Below are positions 35,521-43,030 of a stretch of DNA of 43,030 bases, piece by piece (the first letter of the stretch is position 1; each line of letters opens with the position of its first letter). Below the pieces are notes generated by a model. That model was given only the letters and a program-made list of their open reading frames with translations, searched no databases and was not told the DNA's origin. The position numbers and the translations under genes were made by a program. Where the stretch lies: NCBI GenBank assembly GCA_025999435.1, contig BNXH01000009.1, forward strand, positions 1-43,030, given 5' to 3'. Source of the stretch: Bacteroidia bacterium (GTDB taxonomy: Bacteria; Bacteroidota; Bacteroidia; Bacteroidales; Dysgonomonadaceae).

Positions 35521-35868
35521 TTATCTACAAACCGGGAGGTCTTTTATTTTATAAACTATCCCATATAATTCTATACGCTTTACATTTTGCATATCTACAG
35601 CCATTGTTACCTGATTTCGACTACTCTTCTTCGATAAATCGAATGAAACATGCAGGATATCGTCATTGTCACGGGAAGCGCTCCATCCCCGTATACCGTA
35701 ATTGGGATATTCCCAGAAGAAAGATAATGTATCCGAACTTGTACGGCAGATACTGAAATCATCAGCTTTTTTATCTACAAACCATCCATCTCTACGGGCA
35801 GAGTACCATAAGCCGAAGACCGCTATGAGAATACTCAATGTCACCAAAATTGGGAACAGCTCTCTCAT
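35521..35868 (-). CDS. Small membrane-anchored protein, unknown family
   Basis: I do not recognise this 115-residue protein. It has one N-terminal membrane segment (LFPILVTLSILIAVFGLWY, about residues 4-22) and then a small domain with paired strands (DTLSFFWEYPNY, DDILHVSFDLSK, RIELYGIVYKIK), likely facing the periplasm. It follows the DUF6249 gene after 6 bp on the same strand, so the two are co-expressed. Its position opposite the ECF sigma factor suggests a link to that regulon. Confidence 0.7.
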   Translation of the reverse strand: MRELFPILVTLSILIAVFGLWYSARRDGWFVDKKADDFSICRTSSDTLSFFWEYPNYGIRGWSASRDNDDILHVSFDLSKKSSRNQVTMAVDMQNVKRIELYGIVYKIKDLPVCR

Positions 35869-35874
35869 GGTTAT

Positions 35875-36282
35875 CTAGTCTTTTTTATCTTTCTTTTTTT
35901 CTATAAAATAAGCTATAACAAGGCCTATACCTCCAAAGACTGCTGCACACGAAGGATATAGTACATCTACAGAACGTAAAGAATCATATACAAGCTGACC
36001 TTTATAATAACTAGGGATAGCTGTCGATATATCCACTATTGTCGCGATAACCACACCTAAACCTACGCCTATAAGAAGCAGCCCGATACGGATAGACCAT
36101 GAACCTACACTCTCGTCCTTGTATACAGGAAAATTGATGCGGTGCTTCAATGTTTCAGGATCGATATTCGATAATTTTTCAATTATAGATATCCTTTCAT
36201 TACGACGTACAAACAATTCAAATATCTTATAGATACCAAGGGTTATAATACCCATTACAAAAATTGGAACTAAATCATTCAT
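35875..36282 (-). CDS. DUF6249 family membrane protein
   Basis: The 135-residue protein has three hydrophobic segments: LVPIFVMGIITLGIYKIFEL near residue 4, IGLLLIGVGLGVVIATIVD near 67, and AAVFGGIGLVIAYFI near 113, ending in a lysine-rich tail KKKDKKD. This pattern matches the Bacteroidetes DUF6249 family. Members are often encoded beside an ECF sigma factor and an anti-sigma-like protein, as here, where the sigma gene is divergent. Its function is unknown; it may sense an envelope state. Confidence 0.8.
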   Translation of the reverse strand: MNDLVPIFVMGIITLGIYKIFELFVRRNERISIIEKLSNIDPETLKHRINFPVYKDESVGSWSIRIGLLLIGVGLGVVIATIVDISTAIPSYYKGQLVYDSLRSVDVLYPSCAAVFGGIGLVIAYFIEKKKDKKD

Positions 36283-36397
36283 ATTACAATTATTTTAAGT
36301 TAAACATTTCATTTTTTGTCCGTTTGTCTATTTTGACGCAGCATATTTTAGAAGGTTACAAACCAGCCAAAAAATTTTTCATAATATTTTTTACTCT

Positions 36398-36405
36398 TAC
36401 ATTTG
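36398..36405 (+). promoter_or_regulatory. -7 element of the ECF sigma factor operon
   Basis: TACATTTG matches TAnnTTTG, 32 bp upstream of ATG 36438. The -33 position holds a T-run in place of TTTG. The expected start of transcription (about 36412) favours ATG 36438 over ATG 36423, which would leave only about 11 nt of leader. Confidence 0.45.
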
Positions 36406-36437
36406 TAACCTATCATATAAACATGCGTCATACGGGT

Positions 36438-36992
36438 ATGACTGAGTTCGACGATATCTTTTACATACGGCAGGTCAAAAACGGGAACACCGGTGCTTTT
36501 GTTCATATTGTCCGCCGCTACGAGAGAATGGTGTTTACCATTGTCGGAAAAATCGTCTCCCGCCGTGCTGATGCTGAAGATATTACACAGGAAGTATTTA
36601 TAAAGGTCTTTCAGTCTTTAGATCAATACAGGGAAGAAGCCGGTTTTGGGACATGGTTGTACCGGATAGCGTATAACACAACTATATCGGAACTGCGTAA
36701 ACGGAAACATGAATTTACGCCGATTGAAGATCGTTTCGATAATATACCCGATAATGAAATATCAAATACAATAGATGAAGTCGGTACAGAAGAGCAGTTG
36801 GTATATTTGGACAAGGTACTGAAAAAGATGCCGCCTGATGATGCTATGCTGATAACCATGTTTTATTTGAATAGTAACAGTATACAGGAAATCAGCAATA
36901 TAACAGGAAACAGCGTGGCAAATGTAAAAGTAAAGTTGCACAGGATAAGAAAATTTATGAACTTTGAAATAAATAAACTCATACAGCAATGA
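36438..36992 (+). CDS. ECF-type RNA polymerase sigma factor
   Basis: From MTEFDDIFYIRQVKNGN the protein has 184 residues, the usual ECF length. Region 2 is clear (FVHIVRRYERMVFTIVGKIV, then RRADAEDITQEVFIKVFQSL and FGTWLYRIAYNTTISELRKR), and so is region 4 (MPPDDAMLITMFYLNSNSIQ, EISNITGNSVANVKVKLHRI). The longer frame from 36264 runs through the promoter and overlaps the divergent gene, so it is rejected; ATG 36423 remains an alternative. Its stop overlaps the next start (ATGA), which indicates coupling with a membrane protein likely to be its anti-sigma partner. Confidence 0.92.
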   Translation: MTEFDDIFYIRQVKNGNTGAFVHIVRRYERMVFTIVGKIVSRRADAEDITQEVFIKVFQSLDQYREEAGFGTWLYRIAYNTTISELRKRKHEFTPIEDRFDNIPDNEISNTIDEVGTEEQLVYLDKVLKKMPPDDAMLITMFYLNSNSIQEISNITGNSVANVKVKLHRIRKFMNFEINKLIQQ

Positions 36993-37372
36993 ACGAAGAT
37001 AAAGACAGACTCAGGGGTTTATTTCAGGAAATGAAATTAGATAAACCGTCAGCCGGCTTCGAAAGCCGCCTGATGCAAAGCATACATGCCATAACAGAAA
37101 AGCAAACAAAGAAAGAACCAATCTCGGCAAAAAGTATTTTGGCAATAATCGGCGGAATTTTAGGTATCTTGGGTATACCTGCGGCTATTCTGTGGTGGTT
37201 AGGCATTTCTATCAAACCGGAGATTCAACCGATTGAAACTGATTTTTCATTCAGTATGCCCGTAATAAATATAAACCCGGCTATTATCTCCATAGCATCT
37301 GTATGCCTGTTGCTTTTAGTTACAGATATGCTGATTCGCAGACGTATATGGGAAAAGAAAAATAAAGATTAG
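36989..37372 (+). CDS. Small membrane protein, probable anti-sigma partner
   Basis: The 127-residue protein has a soluble N-terminus of about 45 residues (LRGLFQEMKLDKPSAGFESR) and two membrane segments (ILAIIGGILGILGIPAAILW at about 50-69, IISIASVCLLLLVTDMLI at about 98-115), then a short basic tail. This is the shape of small membrane-bound anti-sigma factors, although no zinc-binding motif is present. It overlaps the sigma gene by 4 bases. The role as anti-sigma is inferred from layout. Confidence 0.75.
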   Translation: MNEDKDRLRGLFQEMKLDKPSAGFESRLMQSIHAITEKQTKKEPISAKSILAIIGGILGILGIPAAILWWLGISIKPEIQPIETDFSFSMPVININPAIISIASVCLLLLVTDMLIRRRIWEKKNKD

Positions 37373-37375
37373 GGT

Positions 37376-38689
37376 TTAACCGATAATATCGAACCGGGCA
37401 AACTTAAGCAATAGCTGTTTTACTCCTGAATTTTCGAACTCAACAGTTGCCTTCCTGCTATCCGGATCGCCCGATACAGCAGTTACTTTACCTATTCCAA
37501 ACCGTTCATGTTTGATTGTAGCGCCCACTTGGACCTCATTGGTTTTTCCGGTAGAAGTTTTTGGCACGGCATTTTTAGCATTCACAAACTTAGGGCGTGA
37601 CAATGGCAAATCTATATCTCTTTTTTCGTGTTCGTACTTTTGGAAATCCGTAAGACGATCGTTATTCGTTACTCGTGCAGGCGGAGTATTTGTATAGTCA
37701 AATAATTCCCTGGTATATGTCTCAGGCCTGTTTATCACTCCGAATCCTCCAAAAACACTTGCATTCACATTCAAATATTCGGCGTCGATATCTCTCAAAA
37801 AGCGACTTGGATTAGAAGCATTTACCATTCCATTTCGGAAACGGCTCTTGGCATAGGAGATCATACAATATTCTTTTGCCCGTGTAATGGCTACATAGAA
37901 AAGTCGCCGTTCTTCTTCCAACCCCCTGAATTCATTTTTGGCCATTGCCGAAGGGAATAAATCCTCTTCCATCCCAACAATGAACACATTGTTAAATTCA
38001 AGCCCTTTTGCCGCATGCACAGTCATCATAGTCACCTTTTCCTGACTTGCTTCCTTATCCGTATCCTGATCAGTGAGTAACGATACTTCTGATAAGAAAT
38101 CCATCAGACCGATACCGTCTATTCCCTCTTCCTGCCTGCTTTCACAAAATTCGTGAATACCTCCTAACAATTCCTGAAGATTCTCTTGGCGACTCATACC
38201 TTCGGGTGTCTGATCCTGATAAGCCTCGCTTGCAATACCGCTTTGTTTGACGACTTTGGATGCAAGTTCATAGGCTGAAAGTTCGTTAATCTGAGCTATA
38301 AAACTTTCTATCAACTCTCTGAAATCCTTCAATTTCTTTGCCGTACCTGCATTGACATTCAGATTATATTCAAGAGGCTGTCCGATAATTTCCCACATAC
38401 TCACATTGTGAGTGCGGGCGGCTTCTGATATTTTATTAAGCGTTGTATTCCCTATACCGCGGGCAGGGAAATTGATAGTCCGTTTGAAAGCTTCCTCATC
38501 CTGCGGATTCACTATCATCCGGAAATAGGCTATAACATCTTTAATCTCTTTCCGTTGGTAAAAAGACAAACCACCATAGATGCGGTATGGTATATTCTTT
38601 TTCCGCAATGCTTCTTCAAATACCCGGGATTGTGCATTGGTACGATATAGAATAACGAAATCACCGTAAGAAGCCTTCTTTTCACGGCT
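37376..38689 (-). pseudogene. C-terminal half of a PcrA/UvrD-type DNA helicase
   Basis: Clear helicase sequence begins at about 38689 on the minus strand (REKKASYGDFVILYRTNAQS) and runs to the natural C-terminus. Present are motif IV (VILYRTNAQSR), motif V (TMMTVHAAKGLEFNNVFIVG), motif VI (EERRLFYVAITRAK) and the closing tudor-like domain (GATIKHERFGIGKVTAVSGD). Missing are about 330-350 residues with the Walker A and B motifs, so the piece cannot hydrolyse ATP. No start codon belongs to its beginning; the first ATG in frame is at 38608. Directly upstream, in another frame, is the end of the hybrid sensor gene. PcrA is usually important for growth, so either another intact copy exists or the join is an assembly fault. 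Confidence 0.85.
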
Positions 38690-41600
38690 CTGTCTATCAG
38701 CATTTGATCCTGTTCTGTAAGAGTATCAAACGGCATTACAATCTCTTCCTGATTAGCAAATTTCTTATAAAGGATCAACCGGTTTCTTATCAGGTTATTA
38801 CAACGCGTAATCAGCATTTTTATATTGAATGGCTTTGTAATATAGGCATCAGCGCCAAACATATAGCCGTCCATAATTTGGCTGTCGGAAGTCTGAGCTG
38901 TCAGGAGTATAATCGGGATATGCGCCGTATCAACATTATTTTTCATTTTGTAGCACAGTTCTTTTCCCGAAACTTCCGGCATCATTATATCACTTATAAC
39001 CAAGTCCGGTTGTATCTTATATACCATATCCAGCCCCTCTTTACCATTTATCGCGGTATATACATTATAATATGGAGCAAATGAGTCTGTAAGCATTTCT
39101 AACAATGATTCGTTGTCATCAACCAATAATATCACAGGTTTTTCCCCGTCTATCGTAAGACTTTCCTCAATCAAAACATCATCTTCTCCCTCATAAACGG
39201 GCATATCTATAGCCTTTACATCTTTATTCGCGTTATTATGATCAAGTTCTTCCTCCGAAAAATGGGATGTCCCTAATTTAAGAGCGATAGTGAAAACACT
39301 TCCCTCATTCACCATACTTTCTACCGAAATATCTCCTTTATGGCTATTGACAATCTCTTTGGTAAGAGCAAGGCCGATACCTGTACCTAATGTAAGCCCT
39401 GAAGATCTGTATTCCAATTGATAAAACCGTTCAAATACTTTATTCAATGATTCCGGAGGAATACCGATTCCGTCGTCTATTATCTGAATAAGAACAGCTG
39501 TCTTCTGTAATTTGACTTTTAATGTAATTTCTCCTCCGGGAGAAGTATATTTGAAGGCATTTGAAAGAAGGTTATAGATTGCTTTTTGAAAATGTACCGG
39601 ATCTATATAAATATGAATTTCTTCATCCGAATACTCTAACTTGTATTTTATTTGCCCTTTTATAGCATAGTCTTCGAATGAGCTATATATCTCTTTAATA
39701 TAGGCTATAAGTTCGACGCACTGAATGTTTAATTTATAAAACCCTTGTTCTTGCTTTCTGAAATCAAGAAGTTCTGAAATAAGATTCTGCAAATGGTTGG
39801 TATTCTTAAGAATCTTAGCAAGTTTATTATACAATTTCGAACTTAAATCTCCTTGCAGAAGAAGTGTTTCTACTTGCCCTTTAATCAATGTGAGAGGTGT
39901 TCTAAATTCGTGAGACACACTTGTGAAAAATCTTAACTTGGTACGGTTTAGTTCTTCTATTCGCTCTTTATCTTTACGTTCAAACTCCAATGTTGTTTCC
40001 ATTTTCGTACGCCACAGGTAAAATCTAAAAAAACCAACTATGGCTAACAATATCAATATACCGTATATTATAAAAGCAACCGTAGTCAAATAAAATGGTG
40101 GATTGATATTGATGTTCAGAGAATATACTTTTCCTTCTCTCTCTTTCTGCCGCGATATTTCACGAACAAGCAATGTATAAGTCCCTGTATTCAAGTTAGT
40201 ATACGAAATAGACCTCGTCCTGGTCGGTAACCAGTCCTGGTCAAAACCTTCCAGCCTGTACTCATACTTATGAGTCATCGTTCGCAAATAGTTCGATGTC
40301 GCAAACTCGATAGTAATATTATTCTGATTATATTTCAAGTCGATTTCCGAACAAAGAGGCAATGTTTCTTTCAGTATACCGAACTTGTCACCGGCTAAAA
40401 CCTGTTGATTATTTATGAATAGCTTATCAAAAAAGAGGGAATAACCTTTATCAACTTTATCAAGATCACTCTCGACGAAAGATACCAGTCCATTTATTCC
40501 TCCGATAAATATTTCTTTGTCCCGGGTTACATAGCTGGAGTTACCGATATTGAAACCCACGATAGGAAAACTAGGGGAAGATATAAATAAATCCCTATCC
40601 GGATTTACAGGATCAAATAAAGCAAAGCCTTTGTTATGTAATAATATAAGCTTACCCGACGGAGCTTCTGATATATCATAACAATAATTGTTCTGTAATC
40701 CATTCTTCTCTTCCGTATAATTATCAAAATCGTCTGTTTCCGGATTGTATTTATAAATACCCGAACCCATTGTAGCAAAGAACAATTCGCCTTTGCTGCT
40801 TTCAAATATGCTTTCAATATCAAAACGCCCGATCGACCTTTCGTTCGACTCATCGTAAAAATAATCCTTTACTTTGCCGGTTTTCAAATTTATGGATCTA
40901 AGACCACTACCAACCGCACCCCATAAACGATCTTTACTATCAATAAGAAATGCACTAAGTCTGATTCCCGATATTGCTTTTTGTGTAACCGGATTATCAC
41001 TCACCGGGTAAAACCGTTCGGTATCGATATTCATTTTTACCAAACCCGAATGTGTCAACAAATAGAGCGCGCCATCGTAATACTGCATCTTATTGACAGT
41101 ATTACTCGGTAACGATCCGGGGCTATTATTTTCACTGAGTACTCTGAATGTTTTTGTCTTCACATCGAATATAACCAACCCTCTTTTATGTGTGCCAATA
41201 TAAAGCAGGTCTTTTTTCTCATTATACCATATAGCTTTCTGGTTATACCCGATAAGAGATTCCGAATCAGATTTATTAATCAAATAACGGGAAAACTCCC
41301 TGGTTTTCAGATTTAAACAATTCAAAGCCCCTCCTTCTGTACAGACCCAAAGATTATTATATTTATCCTCTATCATCCTCCCTACATATGGGAAACTTAA
41401 ATTACTTGTGATTATAGAATTAGGCTCATAAAAATGAAAAATATCCGTATCAGGATTGAAATAATTAACTCCTCCAAAGTATGTACCAACCCATATAGTA
41501 CCCTGCTTATCCTTATACAAAGAAAATACAGAAGAATGACTAAGGCTATGCGAAACATTATCATTGCTAACATACTGTTTCCACTCTTTAGTATCAGGAC

Positions 41601-42426
41601 TGAACTTACTTAAACCATAGAACGTAGCCACCCACATATTACCGGAATCATCTTCAGCAAAGCTTCTTACCTGATTATTAGATATGGAATTAGCCCCGTA
41701 CCGATGAGTATAATTAGCCCTGATATTTCCCGAAAGGTCCATTACATAGACGCCATCATAGAAAGTTCCAATCCATAGATCATCTTTTCGGTCTTGATAA
41801 ATCCGATTGACATATATTTTATCCTTAATACATTTTTGCTCTTTCTGGTTTTTACCGGAGATAAAATACAATCCTGAAAAAGTACCTATCCATATAGATC
41901 CGTCTTTAGCACAATATATTGAAGTGATAGCGGCTTTAATATCATTGAGAATAGCGTATTCCTTAAATTGCTTCGACTGCTCATCATATTGCAATATCTT
42001 ATTCTTCACAGCGACCCATAGCTTACCGTGCGCATAAGTAATAGACAGAACTCCTCCCCGTTGTATGTTTTCAAACTTCTGCGTATGAATATCATAGCGG
42101 ACCAGATCTCTATCGCAACGTAGATAGATTGCTCCTTGTTGATTTCCACATATTTCGTATATCGTATTCTGCGAGAGTCCTTCGCCCTTTCTATCGGGCC
42201 TGAATACTTCTATTTCCCGTCCATTATATCTATTCAACCCCTCCGTTGAACCAAACCACATAACCCCAAACTCATCCTGATATATCGACATGATGCTTAC
42301 TTGAGACAATCCATCTTTTGCTCCTAATTGATAAAAGTAAATATCATTACCGGCCGATACTGTTAGATGAAAGCAGAAGAGCATGAAAGACAGTATATAT
42401 CTGGCTAATATAGATTTAGTCGACAT
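38530..42426 (-). CDS. Hybrid two-component system protein lacking its AraC domain, fused to foreign 3' sequence
   Basis: The 1298-residue frame has a signal peptide, periplasmic two-component-regulator propeller repeats (about 30-665), a Y_Y_Y domain (about 690-765) and a membrane segment (about 777-803). A histidine kinase follows with His839 in VSHEFRTPLTL, Asn956, DDGIGIP at 984-990 and GTGIGLAL at 1014-1021. The receiver domain (about 1097-1210) has phospho-acceptor Asp1146 and Lys1198. Normal members continue from NQEEIVMPFDTLTEQDQMLI into an AraC-type DNA-binding domain of about 110 residues. Here homology stops near residue 1247, and the last 50 residues are helicase DNA read in the wrong frame. 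It could sense and phosphorylate, but could not bind DNA. Confidence 0.88.
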   Translation of the reverse strand: MSTKSILARYILSFMLFCFHLTVSAGNDIYFYQLGAKDGLSQVSIMSIYQDEFGVMWFGSTEGLNRYNGREIEVFRPDRKGEGLSQNTIYEICGNQQGAIYLRCDRDLVRYDIHTQKFENIQRGGVLSITYAHGKLWVAVKNKILQYDEQSKQFKEYAILNDIKAAITSIYCAKDGSIWIGTFSGLYFISGKNQKEQKCIKDKIYVNRIYQDRKDDLWIGTFYDGVYVMDLSGNIRANYTHRYGANSISNNQVRSFAEDDSGNMWVATFYGLSKFSPDTKEWKQYVSNDNVSHSLSHSSVFSLYKDKQGTIWVGTYFGGVNYFNPDTDIFHFYEPNSIITSNLSFPYVGRMIEDKYNNLWVCTEGGALNCLNLKTREFSRYLINKSDSESLIGYNQKAIWYNEKKDLLYIGTHKRGLVIFDVKTKTFRVLSENNSPGSLPSNTVNKMQYYDGALYLLTHSGLVKMNIDTERFYPVSDNPVTQKAISGIRLSAFLIDSKDRLWGAVGSGLRSINLKTGKVKDYFYDESNERSIGRFDIESIFESSKGELFFATMGSGIYKYNPETDDFDNYTEEKNGLQNNYCYDISEAPSGKLILLHNKGFALFDPVNPDRDLFISSPSFPIVGFNIGNSSYVTRDKEIFIGGINGLVSFVESDLDKVDKGYSLFFDKLFINNQQVLAGDKFGILKETLPLCSEIDLKYNQNNITIEFATSNYLRTMTHKYEYRLEGFDQDWLPTRTRSISYTNLNTGTYTLLVREISRQKEREGKVYSLNININPPFYLTTVAFIIYGILILLAIVGFFRFYLWRTKMETTLEFERKDKERIEELNRTKLRFFTSVSHEFRTPLTLIKGQVETLLLQGDLSSKLYNKLAKILKNTNHLQNLISELLDFRKQEQGFYKLNIQCVELIAYIKEIYSSFEDYAIKGQIKYKLEYSDEEIHIYIDPVHFQKAIYNLLSNAFKYTSPGGEITLKVKLQKTAVLIQIIDDGIGIPPESLNKVFERFYQLEYRSSGLTLGTGIGLALTKEIVNSHKGDISVESMVNEGSVFTIALKLGTSHFSEEELDHNNANKDVKAIDMPVYEGEDDVLIEESLTIDGEKPVILLVDDNESLLEMLTDSFAPYYNVYTAINGKEGLDMVYKIQPDLVISDIMMPEVSGKELCYKMKNNVDTAHIPIILLTAQTSDSQIMDGYMFGADAYITKPFNIKMLITRCNNLIRNRLILYKKFANQEEIVMPFDTLTEQDQMLIDRAVKRRLLTVISLFYIVPMHNPGYLKKHCGKRIYHTASMVVCLFTNGKRLKML

Positions 42427-42580
42427 TTCTTATTTCAGGTTAAGTTATAAAGCCTAAAAACCACGAATGGTTCTACTATTGAGCATGTTTTTCTTGATAT
42501 AATACAATTATGTACTGTGTTTTGCCCAAAATATAATCCGGAGCAATAACGCTACAGATATCTAAGATACAACAAATTGA

Positions 42581-43030
42581 TCATAAAACAAGCTTACCCT
42601 CTTTTTCGTCTTTATACTTTTGAGTAAGTAAGCGTAAAAAAGCCCCGATTTGAGAAATAGCAGCCTGAGTTTCTCCTGATATTTCTTTCTTCTGTAATTT
42701 CATCAACAAGAAACCATATAAAGCGGAAAAACATGTTTCTAATTCCGGAATATCTTTATCAGGCGATTTTGAACGCAATTCCACAATAAAAGGTAATGTT
42801 CTGTAATACTGTTCCGAATATTTATCTTCACCTGTCTTTTTAAGCAAGCGTATATGCAATTCGGTGAGTTCCGATATAATATTTTTATTTATGATCAAAT
42901 GTCCGCTATCTACGACATTTTCTCGTCTCATCATTTCAATAAGATTCTCATACCATTCCCTTATTTCTTTCTTAATATCATCCGGCTGATCGAACCGTGA
43001 GATTATCCGGTCTTCTATCTTATCTATATC
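42581..43030 (-). CDS. DUF4924 family protein, partial (5' end outside window)
   Basis: The frame is open to the window edge upstream of the internal ATG at 42934, so 149 codons of a protein of roughly 180 residues are seen. Visible parts include DDIKKEIREWYENLIEMM, GHLIINKNIISELTELHIRL, PFIVELRSKSPDKDIPELET and the ending YKDEKEGKLVL, all typical of the Bacteroidetes family DUF4924. It is a small, helical, cytoplasmic protein of unknown function. The true start lies beyond 43030. Confidence 0.88.
   Translation of the reverse strand, partial: DIDKIEDRIISRFDQPDDIKKEIREWYENLIEMMRRENVVDSGHLIINKNIISELTELHIRLLKKTGEDKYSEQYYRTLPFIVELRSKSPDKDIPELETCFSALYGFLLMKLQKKEISGETQAAISQIGAFLRLLTQKYKDEKEGKLVL

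Noticed and set aside
36264..36437. Longer reading frame for the ECF sigma factor starting at 36264
   Set aside because: It would overlap the divergent DUF6249 gene and include the promoter; the extra residues have no sigma-factor similarity.
38530..38685. The last 50 residues of the hybrid sensor as a new DNA-binding domain
   Set aside because: They are helicase codons read out of frame, so no evolved domain is expected.

Overview
The window comes from an AT-rich genome of the Bacteroidales. The evidence is a SusC/SusD pair, lipoproteins whose signal peptides end at a cysteine, several TonB-dependent receptors, Bacteroidetes-specific families (DUF6377, DUF4954, DUF4249, DUF6249, DUF4924), a hybrid two-component regulator, and promoters of the Bacteroidetes form TTTG-N19-21-TAnnTTTG. 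A Dysgonomonas or Parabacteroides relative would fit; that is inference.

Left part (1-16430): a polysaccharide utilisation locus for a uronic-acid-containing glycan. A partial TPR/DUF6377 membrane regulator and a divergent secreted lactonase-fold lipoprotein precede susC, susD and a small surface-lipoprotein gene, which end at a strong terminator. Then come a decayed remnant of a GH2 gene, a large secreted enzyme that joins an alginate-lyase-like domain to a GH88 unsaturated glucuronyl hydrolase, and an operon of a separate GH88, a GH2 and a separate alginate-lyase-like protein. The locus thus holds two sets of the same three activities, one partly fused and partly broken. The expected flow is lyase cleavage giving 4,5-unsaturated uronides, removal of these by GH88, and trimming of the rest by GH2.

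Middle (16450-27220): conserved genes: ribosomal protein L31 type B, a DUF2461 protein, lipoyl synthase, a DUF4954 beta-helix protein, a MaoC-like dehydratase, an S41 processing protease, ribosomal protein S20 with tRNA-Glu, an M23 peptidase, and a cytidylyltransferase-GHMP kinase fusion. Several non-coding elements lie between them, including a 270-bp MITE-like element with perfect 23-bp terminal inverted repeats and a 9-bp target duplication (18747-19034), and a 397-bp element bounded by 48-bp inverted repeats (27325-27721).

Right part (27770-43030): a decaying surface-transport locus in which two of three genes are broken (a TonB-dependent receptor with an internal deletion, an intact DUF4249 lipoprotein, and a protein with one frameshift and one stop codon); a secreted protein with two TonB C-terminal domains; a large outer-membrane beta-barrel protein; a divergent ECF sigma factor module with DUF6249; and a hybrid histidine kinase/response regulator that has lost its AraC DNA-binding end and runs straight into the C-terminal half of a PcrA/UvrD helicase. 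That junction (about 38686-38695) is the most surprising structure in the window; it is either a real deletion fusion or a chimeric assembly. A partial DUF4924 gene closes the window.

I see no CRISPR array, no transposase gene, no rRNA and no phage module.
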